Origin: a virus
IMG/VR virus record: IMGVR_UViG_3300044846_005229
Coordinates: 1 to 64,000 of that record
Length of the DNA: 64,000 nucleotides
Reading direction: 5' to 3' (one strand)
Shown: piece by piece, positions 45,095 to 53,089 of the stretch
Position numbering within the stretch: position 1 is the stretch's first letter
Layout: every line of letters begins with the position of its first letter
Translations under genes and position numbers: made by a program
The notes under the pieces: model-generated
The model's input: only the letters and a program-made list of their open reading frames with translations
What the model was told of the DNA's origin: nothing
The model's database searches: none

Positions 45095-46292
45095 TTAATC
45101 CTTAGAGTAGTCTTTGACTCCGTCATACAAAATGTCGATAACTTTGGCAGCGTCCTTGTTTGATAGCTTGGCCCATGGGCCTTTCTCGTATGACTTCAGG
45201 GGCTGCCCAACCCGGGACACAATCATCTGGGTAATTTCGTTGTTAGAGATGCCGTGACTCCTGAGCGCGTCGTAGACTTTGGGTAAATTATCTCTCATTT
45301 TTAATAGATTTTGAGGGGCATCTCTCTTGATTGACCCTTTATACGTCCCCATTTGGGGGTCTGTTTTTGATCTATGGTCCCCAGAAGTCAAGGGATCGGT
45401 TTTTCTAAGGTCGAAAGTCGAACTTTTTGGCAAAAACGCTTTATTAGTAAAAACCCCTAGTGCTTCAGATAACGCGGCTTTAACGCTTTGCTGAGATAAG
45501 CCCATATCAACAAACCTGGACTTACCGTTTTTATCGATTAAGACATTATCTCTATGGGCATCATTGTGGGCTATTCCGAGTTTATGAATCCGTGATCTCA
45601 GGAACCAGTAAGCGTCCCCTATAGTGGTTTTTCCAACTTTGTCTGAAGACTTACTAAAGTTACCATAACTCTCACCTGGCACCAGGCCCATAACTATACG
45701 ACCATTTATGATGTAAACACCACCCTCTGCCTTTGGTTTGCCTTTGGCTATTTCCCCCATATATCAGTTTAGGGCCTAGACCGGCTTTCCCTAAGATTTG
45801 AGTTATTTCCGCTTCCGTTGTACTTACCTGGCCACGTTTAACGGCATAGCTCGGGTTTCCCTTTATCAAGAGCACAGTACCAAACCCACCTTCCCCTAAT
45901 TTGGTTCCTTTACTTAGGGACCCCGACCAGTCAAATTGATCCTTAGTACCATTAATGACCCTGCCTACCTTGAAACTAGAGTCAAAATCAGAAGCATCAT
46001 CTCTGGCCCATTGTGTGTTGCCAGTAATTATTTTTCCTGGCTTCTTGATTGACTCTTGATTTACTTTGGGTACAGATTTTGTGCTTGCTTTTGTGTTTGG
46101 TTCCACCCTCGCCAAGTAGTCTTCCAGACTTTCCTTGGCATCATCGATGAAACTAGCATCAATAGACCCGGATATACGGTCAATAGATTTAGATATGTCA
46201 TCCCCAAAATCAACCCTACAAACCTTTAGTCGGGCTATACATGTTGACCCGCATGATTTTCCTATATCACACCTATCCCCTTTACCAAACAC
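45095..46292 (-). CDS. Kinase-like protein B, apparent frameshift
   Basis: Two overlapping frames (46292-45672 and 45760-45095) encode the two halves of one kinase-like protein. Removing one base from the C5/G5 run at 45754-45758 joins them into 398 residues, nearly the length of homologue C (399). The N-terminal half has the Cys tag (RCDIGKSCGSTCI), glycine loop LGEGGFGTVLLI and lysine YAVKRGQ; the second half has AHNDAHRDNVLID and the DMG in RFVDMGLSQ. It starts at a GTG. Whether the shift is a sequencing error or a true break is undecided. It is 4 nt from the upstream gene. Confidence 0.75.
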
Positions 46293-46296
46293 GGAC

Positions 46297-46731
46297 TCAG
46301 CCCCCGTTTAGTAAAGTCTCTAGTCTAGCGATTCGGTTTGATACTGTGTCTATCTTTTCGGAATACGACAATTCTTCACCCGTGGCGATTCGGTGATCAT
46401 CGGTATTCTTTCTGGCTAGGTCCAAGGTAGCCATCTTGGCATCAATGTCTTCGCGCTTCTTGACTAGTTCCTTAACTTGCTTCATTTGTTCTTGCAAGGA
46501 TTGAAACGCACCCCTCTGACGGGAGATTTTCATTTTCTCGTTTAGGGACTCTATTTGGCTGGTTAAATCCGTATGCTTTTTCCCAAGGTCTCCATACTCG
46601 CTATAACTAGGTCGAAGGCCCAGGACTACTGTAGGCTCCATTACGGTACCTTTGGCATAATCTGTGGGCTTATGGGAATAAGCTTGGATCGCCTTATCGT
46701 ATGCTTCTTTTGAGATTTTATCTTTTCTCAT
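46297..46731 (-). CDS. Coiled-coil protein upstream of kinase B
   Basis: Product of 144 residues, largely heptad-patterned (LTSQIESLNEKMKI, MKQVKELVKKREDIDAKMAT). No enzymatic motif. A GGGTAAAA motif ends 22 nt upstream. It is followed after 4 nt by kinase-like protein B and may be its partner. Confidence 0.6.
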   Translation of the reverse strand: MRKDKISKEAYDKAIQAYSHKPTDYAKGTVMEPTVVLGLRPSYSEYGDLGKKHTDLTSQIESLNEKMKISRQRGAFQSLQEQMKQVKELVKKREDIDAKMATLDLARKNTDDHRIATGEELSYSEKIDTVSNRIARLETLLNGG

Positions 46732-46753
46732 TTTAAGAGTCCATTATGTTTTC

Positions 46754-46761
46754 TTTTACCC
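46754..46761 (-). promoter_or_regulatory. GGGTAAAA motif, candidate late promoter
   Basis: Minus-strand GGGTAAAA, 22 nt before the ATG at 46731. It overlaps the stop of the upstream gene by one base. Confidence 0.55.
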
Positions 46762-47151
46762 TAATTGAAGTCGATGTTTTTTCTGGCCATAATGTCCATG
46801 GCTTCATTCCATTTAAATCGATTCGACCACCAGGAAGACGATGATGGTCCTTTAGCAATATTTTTTGCGTGACGGGCTTTGAATTTTTTACGCTTCATCT
46901 TCATGCGTTCAGATTCACCTTCTTTAGGTGACCCAGCGGTTTCTGCGCCCTTTTGGCCAAATTTTTTTCAATTCTTCCTCACCATCATGGCACCATTTGA
47001 CCACATGGCTTTTATCATCGCCAGGTTTTGTGGGGCGAGGTTTATTACAAGCCATTTTAGACTTATCGTAAGTCTCCCCAAACTGCTCAGCAAACATGTT
47101 ATAGAATGCCTCTAGGGCTTCATCGCTGAAATTTGCACTACCGTAAAGCAT
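46761..47151 (-). CDS. Small basic protein, apparent frameshift
   Basis: From the ATG at 47151 the frame runs to residue ~63 (HDGEEELKK) and then terminates 46 bases after an A7 run (46962-46968). Dropping one A continues the frame to a stop at 46761, giving 129 residues ending in a basic, Trp-containing tail (KFKARHAKNIAKGP, then WWSNRFKWNEAMDI). The alternative continuation is far more protein-like than the premature end. Function unknown; basic character suggests DNA or capsid contact. Confidence 0.6.
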
Positions 47152-47567
47152 TACTCTTTCTCTCCATGTTTCAAATAGTCTGCAATTGCTGTTAAACTGT
47201 GGGAAGCTTCTGAAATTTTTGATGCTATCCAGGGGTCTGAGTTGCTATTGGGGGTGATCATTCCTAAGGAAGTGGCGATACTATCCTGCATTGATTTTAA
47301 CTGGGCAATTAGCATACCGCCATTAGGTTCGAAATCAGCGTCCCCTTCCCCCATGGTAAAAGTCGATGGTTTTGTGATGGGTTCTTTTTCCATACCAGGG
47401 GCAATGGCCATCTTATCCATTGGGGTAAGGTTGGGCTTTTGACCCCCTGATGCTTCACCAGATCTAGTCGCCCTGGAACCTTTAGCACCTTTGGCAGCAT
47501 TCTCCACAAAATTCAAGTCAAAGCCCAAACCTTGGAGACGTTTCCAATCGTACTCAGAAATAGTCAT
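47151..47567 (-). CDS. Unknown protein with EYDW N-terminal tag
   Basis: Product of 138 residues. The first 20 residues (SEYDWKRLQGLGFDLNFVE) match the start of the protein at 48391-48888. The rest is partly disordered. Its stop and the next start share one base. GGGTAACA, close to the late motif, lies 21 nt upstream. Confidence 0.6.
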   Translation of the reverse strand: MTISEYDWKRLQGLGFDLNFVENAAKGAKGSRATRSGEASGGQKPNLTPMDKMAIAPGMEKEPITKPSTFTMGEGDADFEPNGGMLIAQLKSMQDSIATSLGMITPNSNSDPWIASKISEASHSLTAIADYLKHGEKE

Positions 47568-47588
47568 TTTATCTCAGGAAGTAATTAA

Positions 47589-47596
47589 TGTTACCC
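47589..47596 (-). promoter_or_regulatory. GGGTAACA motif, candidate late promoter
   Basis: Minus-strand GGGTAACA, 21 nt before the ATG at 47567; one base differs from the main motif. Confidence 0.45.
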
Positions 47597-47657
47597 TGTG
47601 CGCGACAAGGATGCAATGCCAGGGGGCTCAATTAACATAAAAAATACCGTGGGTCAC

Positions 47658-48377
47658 CTAGCGAGGCCACCATTTAAATAATTTCCGGAGCGGTGATGGC
47701 TGAATGAACCGTGTCCTCATAATTTCAGAAATCTCTAAGTATAGGCCCTCCAATGTGTCCTTATTGCTTTTTATTGTTAAATCAAATTTATTCCTCTCTT
47801 CAGTACCATACTGAACTGACAAGATTCCAATTGGCAAATTACCCACTTTAACCATCCTATTATAGAAACAGTCAATCCCATTCCTAGACAGATAGTCCTT
47901 ACAAGCTTGGGGCAACTCCTCACTAAATTTCACAGTCAACCAATCATTTTCCTTAATCATGGCTTCAATTTCCCTTATGAAACTGCCTATTTGAATATCC
48001 TTTACCGGAGAAGCCATAGCAGCGCTATCTTTAGCTGTGTAGGTATTGGTGGTGGACATTTTTTGGAGGTGGTACCCCGTAAAATCAACTTGTCCATTAT
48101 GGAAGGAACACAAAATAACCCTAGAAGCATTAGTTATGATACCAATTTGAGCCAAACAAGTGTTGATTTCCTTTTCTTTCTCGATATGATTTAGAAAGAC
48201 ATCCAGTTTATTTATAGTCCTAGGGGCAATCACCTTAGTAACAAGGGCCCAAAGGGCAAACCCAAGGAACAACACGGAATCGCCGGTAAAAGTGAAATTG
48301 ACTGGGGCTTGGGGGGCAGGTTGAGGAGCAGGTTGCGGAGCAGGGGCTCCTTGTCTGATATTGGTTAGAGTGGTCAT
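47658..48377 (-). CDS. Membrane-anchored protein with a cytoplasmic domain
   Basis: Product of 239 residues from the ATG at 48377. A PAPQ repeat near residues 12-26 precedes one hydrophobic segment (~residues 32-50, VLFLGFALWALVTKVIAP). The remaining ~180 residues form an alpha/beta domain resembling a GAF/PAS-like sensory fold (ASRVILCSFHNGQ, LPIGILSVQYG). The role is unknown; it could be a lysis regulator or membrane anchor. The late gene cluster around it suggests late expression, though no motif is seen directly upstream. Confidence 0.45.
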   Translation of the reverse strand: MTTLTNIRQGAPAPQPAPQPAPQAPVNFTFTGDSVLFLGFALWALVTKVIAPRTINKLDVFLNHIEKEKEINTCLAQIGIITNASRVILCSFHNGQVDFTGYHLQKMSTTNTYTAKDSAAMASPVKDIQIGSFIREIEAMIKENDWLTVKFSEELPQACKDYLSRNGIDCFYNRMVKVGNLPIGILSVQYGTEERNKFDLTIKSNKDTLEGLYLEISEIMRTRFIQPSPLRKLFKWWPR

Positions 48378-48390
48378 AGAATTTGGTAAA

Positions 48391-48888
48391 TTATTTGGTT
48401 TGAGAGTGCTTTTTCCAAAGGTCGTTATCAGCCTGGCGAGCCTTACCAACTCCTGTAATAAATGAATTCACTCTGGCTAATGCCCATTGCTGCGGGGATA
48501 CTCCGGGTCGGTGGCCGGAACGCCATGCTGCGATCCCCCTACTGTATACTTCTCCCAGAATACTAGTAGAAATGCCAGACTTTTCCGATTTTGCTTTTAG
48601 TGCTTTGCTAGACCCCTCTGAATACTTATCATCGAAGGCTTTAGTTGCGGGGGATTCAGGGATTTTTTTGTTTCTTTTTCTGAACTTATCGTCAGATTCC
48701 CAATCTTTGTATAGGTCTTTGGGTGATACTCTAGGGTCTTTAGCCTTTTGCATTGTATCTTTGGCTTCTTCCTTGGCGATTGTTTGTTCCTTAGGGGTCA
48801 ATCCTTTTTTATACCTGGCGGGTAGGGCCATCTCTACAAACTGCAAATCAAAGCCAAGACCTTGTAGGCGGTTCCAGTCGTATTCCAT
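48391..48888 (-). CDS. DUF5824-type protein with EYDW tag
   Basis: Product of 165 residues; ATG at 48888, whose A also ends the upstream stop (TGATG). The N-terminus (MEYDWNRLQGLGFDLQFVE) matches the protein at 47151. The C-terminal half, STSILGEVYSRGIAAWRSGH followed by PGVSPQQWALARVNSFI, fits the DUF5824 pattern found in phage proteins. Function unknown. Confidence 0.65.
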   Translation of the reverse strand: MEYDWNRLQGLGFDLQFVEMALPARYKKGLTPKEQTIAKEEAKDTMQKAKDPRVSPKDLYKDWESDDKFRKRNKKIPESPATKAFDDKYSEGSSKALKAKSEKSGISTSILGEVYSRGIAAWRSGHRPGVSPQQWALARVNSFITGVGKARQADNDLWKKHSQTK

Positions 48889-49604
48889 CAATTGCCATCC
48901 GGTAAACCACTACCACCATTTTCAAGCCTTTGCCTGACAGTTTCCGGTAAACCAGATTCCCATTTGTTTTTGATCGCGATGCGGATGATAGCAGCCATGA
49001 CTTTACGTGGATCAGCAGTGCGACCTACGGATGACCATGCAGCAGCGACATCTTGGGGACTGGCAATTGGGAAAGACATTCCGGGGCCTGCGAATTCCCC
49101 CTTTGTTTTTTCTGCCTTTAGTTTTTCCCTGGACTCAGCATCCCATTCCCTGAATTTTGCTGAATTGCCTGATTTCGCGTTACATGAGCTACATTTACAA
49201 TTACCCGATTGGCAAGACTTGCATCCGCCTTCTTTGAACGGTTGGGGGATTGACATCAGTTCAGTATCGTCTGCAAAATTATATTCTTTTCTTTTAAGTT
49301 CTTTGAAAGAATCCATTCTAGCTTTGCGGCGACCCATGATTTCCTTCATGGCATCAGCTCCGTCAGCGTGGCTATCATAGTCCCTATTGACTAGGTTGGC
49401 CCTCCGTTCTCTGATGGCCTTATTGCCCTTTAGAATAGCCTCCTTGTGCATCGACAAGCCACCTTCAGGAGTGGGGGACCATTTACGGCCGATTTTATTC
49501 CTTTTCATCAACTGATCAGTAGAAATGGCATTACTGGCATTTAACTGTCCCCCGACACCCGGCAAGAGTACAGAGGAGAAATCCATGTGTTCTCCGTAAG
49601 GCAT
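48888..49604 (-). CDS. Unknown phage protein with Cys cluster and DUF6582-like end
   Basis: Product of 238 residues. Residues ~125-140 form a Cys cluster (CKSCQSGNCKCSSC). The C-terminus, SFPIASPQDVAAAWSSVGRT followed by ADPRKVMAAIIRIA, resembles DUF6582, a phage structural-region domain. A GGGTAAAA motif ends 23 nt before the ATG at 49604, fixing the start. Possibly a scaffold or capsid-associated protein. Confidence 0.6.
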   Translation of the reverse strand: MPYGEHMDFSSVLLPGVGGQLNASNAISTDQLMKRNKIGRKWSPTPEGGLSMHKEAILKGNKAIRERRANLVNRDYDSHADGADAMKEIMGRRKARMDSFKELKRKEYNFADDTELMSIPQPFKEGGCKSCQSGNCKCSSCNAKSGNSAKFREWDAESREKLKAEKTKGEFAGPGMSFPIASPQDVAAAWSSVGRTADPRKVMAAIIRIAIKNKWESGLPETVRQRLENGGSGLPDGN

Positions 49605-49627
49605 AAGAGTAGTTAGAAACTTATTTC

Positions 49628-49635
49628 TTTTACCC
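49628..49635 (-). promoter_or_regulatory. GGGTAAAA motif, candidate late promoter
   Basis: Minus-strand GGGTAAAA, 23 nt before the ATG at 49604. It overlaps the end of the holin-like gene. Confidence 0.6.
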
Positions 49636-49950
49636 TTTGCCTTCGGTATTTGTATCTGAGTTGCTATCTAAACTATTGTCCTTATTGTTTGACTTACCGG
49701 AACTCCCCCTGGCAGCCATTCCCAAAGCAGCAGCGGGTACTAGCAACGCTAAAAAGACATTGGCTGCGGATTTGGCAGTTTCGGAGAAACTATCGGATAT
49801 TCCTAAGCAAAAAGCTGAGTAGGAGTCATTTGGTGATTTCCTTAGGTTATTGCGGCACGATATATTTTCATACCCTATCATGGCAATTTGTGCTACAAAA
49901 ATAGCCACCAAAGCTTTAACTAAAAATGCCCTCTCGTTGAATTCTTTCAT
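49630..49950 (-). CDS. Small membrane protein, holin-like
   Basis: Product of 106 residues with two transmembrane segments (KALVAIFVAQIAMIG near residue 15 and NVFLALLVPAAALGMAA near residue 70) and a polar Asn/Ser-rich C-terminal tail. Size and topology fit a class II holin, though the sequence shows no known family. The late motif lies 23 nt upstream. Confidence 0.45.
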   Translation of the reverse strand: MKEFNERAFLVKALVAIFVAQIAMIGYENISCRNNLRKSPNDSYSAFCLGISDSFSETAKSAANVFLALLVPAAALGMAARGSSGKSNNKDNSLDSNSDTNTEGKG

Positions 49951-49973
49951 TGCCCTACAGCGAATCTACTTAG

Positions 49974-49981
49974 ATTTACCC
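49974..49981 (-). promoter_or_regulatory. GGGTAAAT motif, candidate late promoter
   Basis: Minus-strand GGGTAAAT, 23 nt before the ATG at 49950. Confidence 0.55.
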
Positions 49982-50000
49982 TTTGCTGACTGGTTAATTC

Positions 50001-50180
50001 TCAAAGATAGCGCATCCCTTCGATTACTTCGGGTGATACTTTACCTGAACTCTTTAATTCTTGGGCTGCCTTAAGGAGGGTTTGAGCCTTTCCTAAATCA
50101 GCAGGGTCTCTGCGGGCGACTTTATAAGCCCCCATTAATTTTTGGTATTTTTTATCGGATTCAGACATTTTACTTGCCAT
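50001..50180 (-). CDS. 59-residue kinase-associated protein (paralogue 2)
   Basis: Encodes 59 residues starting MASKMSESDKKYQKLM, paralogous to 6027-6206 (59 residues). Its start overlaps the stop of kinase C by one base (TGATG). The two small genes each accompany a Cys-tagged kinase, on opposite sides of it. Confidence 0.65.
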   Translation of the reverse strand: MASKMSESDKKYQKLMGAYKVARRDPADLGKAQTLLKAAQELKSSGKVSPEVIEGMRYL

Positions 50181-51379
50181 CAGACCCCATCATATAGAAG
50201 GTCAATGTATTTCTTAGCCTGTATGTCAGAGATTTTTGACCAGGATGAGTTGGTATTGAAATACTCATCTTTTTGCCTAATGTTGGTATTTTGAAATTTT
50301 CTAACGTCAGAATCTGACAAACTATCGGCTTTCATGGCTTCTACTACTGTTCTGATATTTGAACTAATTAAGTTAAAAATTTTTCCCCTACCATAGGCAT
50401 CCAATTGTCGTTCAGCTTCAAAGTCTGCCCCCGTCCTACTAGCACCACCTAAAGCCTCTGCAAGAGCTGCTTTACGGGAAACCTGGGCTAGCCCTAAGTC
50501 AACGAATCTTGCCACACCCTTACTATCAATCATCGTATTACCACCGTGGGTATCATTATGGGCTACACCCAACCTGTGAATTTTAGCCCTAGCTGTCCAG
50601 TAAGCGTCCCTTGTCTCTATGCCATTGACGACGTTGGGGGACTTGCCAAGCCGGGTCCCTTGTACCACCCCCATCGCGATTCTGCCTGTGGCCACCATGT
50701 ATTTTCCAGCCCCGAACTCTCCGTGCTGGGCAGCAATAAATTTAGGTCCCATGTTAGCTTTGCCGACAATCTTGAGAGCTTCTGCTTCATGGAGACCTAT
50801 TTCCCCAGCCTTAATACCTACATTCCTACCTAACGCACCGTTCGGAACTTTGAAGAACGCTCCAAACATGCCCTCACCCATTTGAACTGCATTAGGGTTA
50901 CCTACGGCGTTCCAATCAATGGATTTAGCTGCTTTACTACCGTCAACGTCCCTAAGTTTGAAACCAGGGGCGTCTATTACGTCGTAGACTTCTTTAGCTT
51001 TTGCGGGGAGGTTAACTACGGGGGCCTTAGCCGTGGGTTTTGCTACTTGGACTTCTGCTGCGGGCTTTGCCATGGGGGCCTTAGCCGCCGGAACCTTCGC
51101 TACCGGTTTTGCTACTTGGACTTCTGCTGCGGGGGGGCCCACTAGTGGTAACTTACGTTGGGCCAATATCTGATTAGCAACCTTAGTAATCACGGGGTTT
51201 AAAGCCCAAGGGATATCAACCATACAAACATGGTAGCCAGGGATACAGGACGCCCCGCAAGATTTACCCATCTTGCACTTTTTTTTCTTTAATTTAGGCA
51301 AATCAGAGCCACCTAGCCTAGCTATTTGGCCCCTCTTAGCGGCATTAATTTGAGCTTCTGTTCTTCCTAGGACTGCCAT
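50180..51379 (-). CDS. Kinase-like protein C with Cys tag
   Basis: Product of 399 residues. Tag: KCKMGKSCGASCI near residue 35, with a fourth Cys at ~50. A repetitive Ala/Pro/Lys linker (VQVAKPVAKVPAAKAPMAK) follows. The kinase fold has MGEGMFGAFFKV, lysine in NVGIKAGEIG, catalytic HNDTHGGNTMID and DLG (RFVDLGLAQ), and ends KKYIDLLYDGV. It lacks obvious regulatory domains. A GGGTAAAT motif ends 25 nt upstream. Confidence 0.75.
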   Translation of the reverse strand: MAVLGRTEAQINAAKRGQIARLGGSDLPKLKKKKCKMGKSCGASCIPGYHVCMVDIPWALNPVITKVANQILAQRKLPLVGPPAAEVQVAKPVAKVPAAKAPMAKPAAEVQVAKPTAKAPVVNLPAKAKEVYDVIDAPGFKLRDVDGSKAAKSIDWNAVGNPNAVQMGEGMFGAFFKVPNGALGRNVGIKAGEIGLHEAEALKIVGKANMGPKFIAAQHGEFGAGKYMVATGRIAMGVVQGTRLGKSPNVVNGIETRDAYWTARAKIHRLGVAHNDTHGGNTMIDSKGVARFVDLGLAQVSRKAALAEALGGASRTGADFEAERQLDAYGRGKIFNLISSNIRTVVEAMKADSLSDSDVRKFQNTNIRQKDEYFNTNSSWSKISDIQAKKYIDLLYDGV

Positions 51380-51404
51380 TGAAATTAGGGTATTTATGCT
51401 TTAA

Positions 51405-51412
51405 ATTTACCC
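51405..51412 (-). promoter_or_regulatory. GGGTAAAT motif, candidate late promoter
   Basis: Minus-strand GGGTAAAT, 25 nt before the ATG at 51379. It overlaps the stop of the acidic gene. Confidence 0.5.
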
Positions 51413-52039
51413 AATTTGCTCTTTGTCGTTGTATTCCCCGTCTTCATCTTCATCATCTTCATCATCATCGTCGTCCTCATCATCATTACCGTCTTCATCA
51501 CTACCTTCGCTAAGGATCTCATCGATTAGGGTATCAATTTCATCTTCATTTAGTTCTTCTTCCCCTTCGACTTCGGACTCCCCATAAGGGTCTTCTTCGT
51601 ATTGAGTTTCGTTGTCGTTGTCGTCAGAGTCACTTTCTGCGTCATCGTCAGAATCGCCCTCATCCGAACCCCAAATCTCTTCAGAAAGGCGTTCAAATTC
51701 TTCATCGGTTAGGAATGTTGAGTTTTCATCTGAATCTTTAATATCATCGGCATCTTCGGCATCGTCATCAACTTCACCGGCACCATCGTCTGGGCTAGCC
51801 GGAAAATAATCGTCGGGATTGAATGGCTGGTTGGGTTTAAAGTCACGGGACATACCATCATTAGCCTTCCAAAGCCCGGTATGCTGAATCCAGGGAGAGG
51901 TATTATGGACTACGTTAGTTGGCAACCCATTAATAGGGTCAATTTCGTGATCTTCAGGGTTTGACAATTGAGCTGCATAAGCTGCGCGGAAAGCTTCAAT
52001 GGCATCCTGTTCAAAATCGCCGTTGATTCTATTCGTCAT
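51407..52039 (-). CDS. Highly acidic protein
   Basis: Product of 210 residues. Residues ~85-200 are dominated by Asp and Glu, with an all-acidic run near the C-terminus. The N-terminal ~80 residues are a more ordinary helical domain (DAIEAFRAAYAAQLS). Such proteins can be DNA mimics, scaffolds or anti-restriction factors; none is shown here. A G9 run lies in the gap upstream of its start. Confidence 0.6.
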   Translation of the reverse strand: MTNRINGDFEQDAIEAFRAAYAAQLSNPEDHEIDPINGLPTNVVHNTSPWIQHTGLWKANDGMSRDFKPNQPFNPDDYFPASPDDGAGEVDDDAEDADDIKDSDENSTFLTDEEFERLSEEIWGSDEGDSDDDAESDSDDNDNETQYEEDPYGESEVEGEEELNEDEIDTLIDEILSEGSDEDGNDDEDDDDDEDDEDEDGEYNDKEQIG

Positions 52040-52210
52040 TTGTTTGAGGGGGTCGGTATTGGGGAGTTTAAGTGTTGGGGGGGGGTGTTGGGGGTGTTGG
52101 GCCCTGGTCCATTCAGCTTTCAGTTTTTAGGCTTATTTCAGCAAATGTTGAAAGTGTACCCCGAGACATACTTAGACCAATGATTATTACCCATCGTGCT
52201 GGCGGTGGGG

Positions 52211-52570
52211 TCACCACTTTTCAATTTTACCAGAGATATCTTGCAATAACTTGCTATTGCCTTGGAGTTTCTCTTCATATTGCCTTATGGTGGCCTTGAC
52301 TTCGGCCTTTAATTTACCCTCTTTAATGAGACGTTCCTTTCTCTCATCGTCGGTTTCTTCCTTTTCAGCATGATTTCCGTCAGCATCATGATTTCCGTCG
52401 GCATTGTCAGCATCATCAATAACCACGGGGTGAATCTCATGAGTTAACCTATCTAGGAGTTTATCCATAGAGTCTTTCAAGCCTTTCCTACATACGGAAT
52501 CGGCAGAAATTTCCATGGGGCCGCAAGGAATCCTGTATAAGTCTCTAATTTTAGCCTCAGTTTTGTCCAT
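52211..52570 (-). CDS. Unknown protein
   Basis: Product of 119 residues: a helical N-terminal part, an acidic, repeated segment (DDADNADGNHDADGNH) and a helical C-terminus (KATIRQYEEKLQGNSKL). No known family. It starts right after the stop of the upstream gene. A 171-nt gap follows before the acidic gene, containing G-rich runs and nothing I recognise. Confidence 0.5.
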   Translation of the reverse strand: MDKTEAKIRDLYRIPCGPMEISADSVCRKGLKDSMDKLLDRLTHEIHPVVIDDADNADGNHDADGNHAEKEETDDERKERLIKEGKLKAEVKATIRQYEEKLQGNSKLLQDISGKIEKW

Positions 52571-52571
52571 G

Positions 52572-52907
52572 TCAAGCCCCTTCTCTAGGTTTTAAAATCC
52601 ATTCATTTTCGTAATCCGTGTAATGGATACCTTTTCTTTTTTCTAATCTCCTGGCAGGGTCTTTCTTGTTGGCTTCCCTCATACCGTTTACCATGGTGTC
52701 CCTCATGGCCCTAAGTTTTTCCTTAGGCACTTCACAGTGTGGGCTGTCCCTGTAGCTTCTATACCATTTACAAACTTCTGAGGGGTCATCAGATTGCAAC
52801 ATCATGTTCCAGATTCCCATTTCTTGATTGCCCGATAATGTATTGGGAGGTAGTTTTCCTTCTAGGTCTTCACGGGGCGGTCTATTAAATCTTGTGTCTC
52901 TTCTCAT
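52572..52907 (-). CDS. Unknown basic protein
   Basis: Product of 111 residues with a helical, basic middle (MRDTMVNGMREANKKDPARR). It overlaps the upstream gene by 4 nt. No family recognised. Confidence 0.5.
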   Translation of the reverse strand: MRRDTRFNRPPREDLEGKLPPNTLSGNQEMGIWNMMLQSDDPSEVCKWYRSYRDSPHCEVPKEKLRAMRDTMVNGMREANKKDPARRLEKRKGIHYTDYENEWILKPREGA

Positions 52908-53086
52908 TGGGTAGCTACCAGTAGGGCTTCCATTAGTTCATTTTTGATAAACTCAGATGATTCCATGTCCCCTCTTTTTCTCTCTAAATCGGATAAGGCA
53001 GACAGGGCTTTTGCATATTTATCGAAGTTTTCTTTATCGGAAGGTGCCTTACGAATTAAGACCTGGGCTTTTTCGATGCTATCCAT
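52904..53086 (-). CDS. Small helical protein
   Basis: Product of 60 residues, helical and charged (LIRKAPSDKENFDKYAKAL). It lies 3 nt downstream of the metalloprotease stop and overlaps the following gene by 4 nt. Confidence 0.55.
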   Translation of the reverse strand: MDSIEKAQVLIRKAPSDKENFDKYAKALSALSDLERKRGDMESSEFIKNELMEALLVATQ

Positions 53087-53089
53087 AGT

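Noticed and set aside
52040-52210. G9 run and TGTTGGG repeats before the acidic gene
   Set aside because: Noted as low-complexity DNA; no gene, promoter match or structure I could support. A GGGTAATA here is too far from any start.
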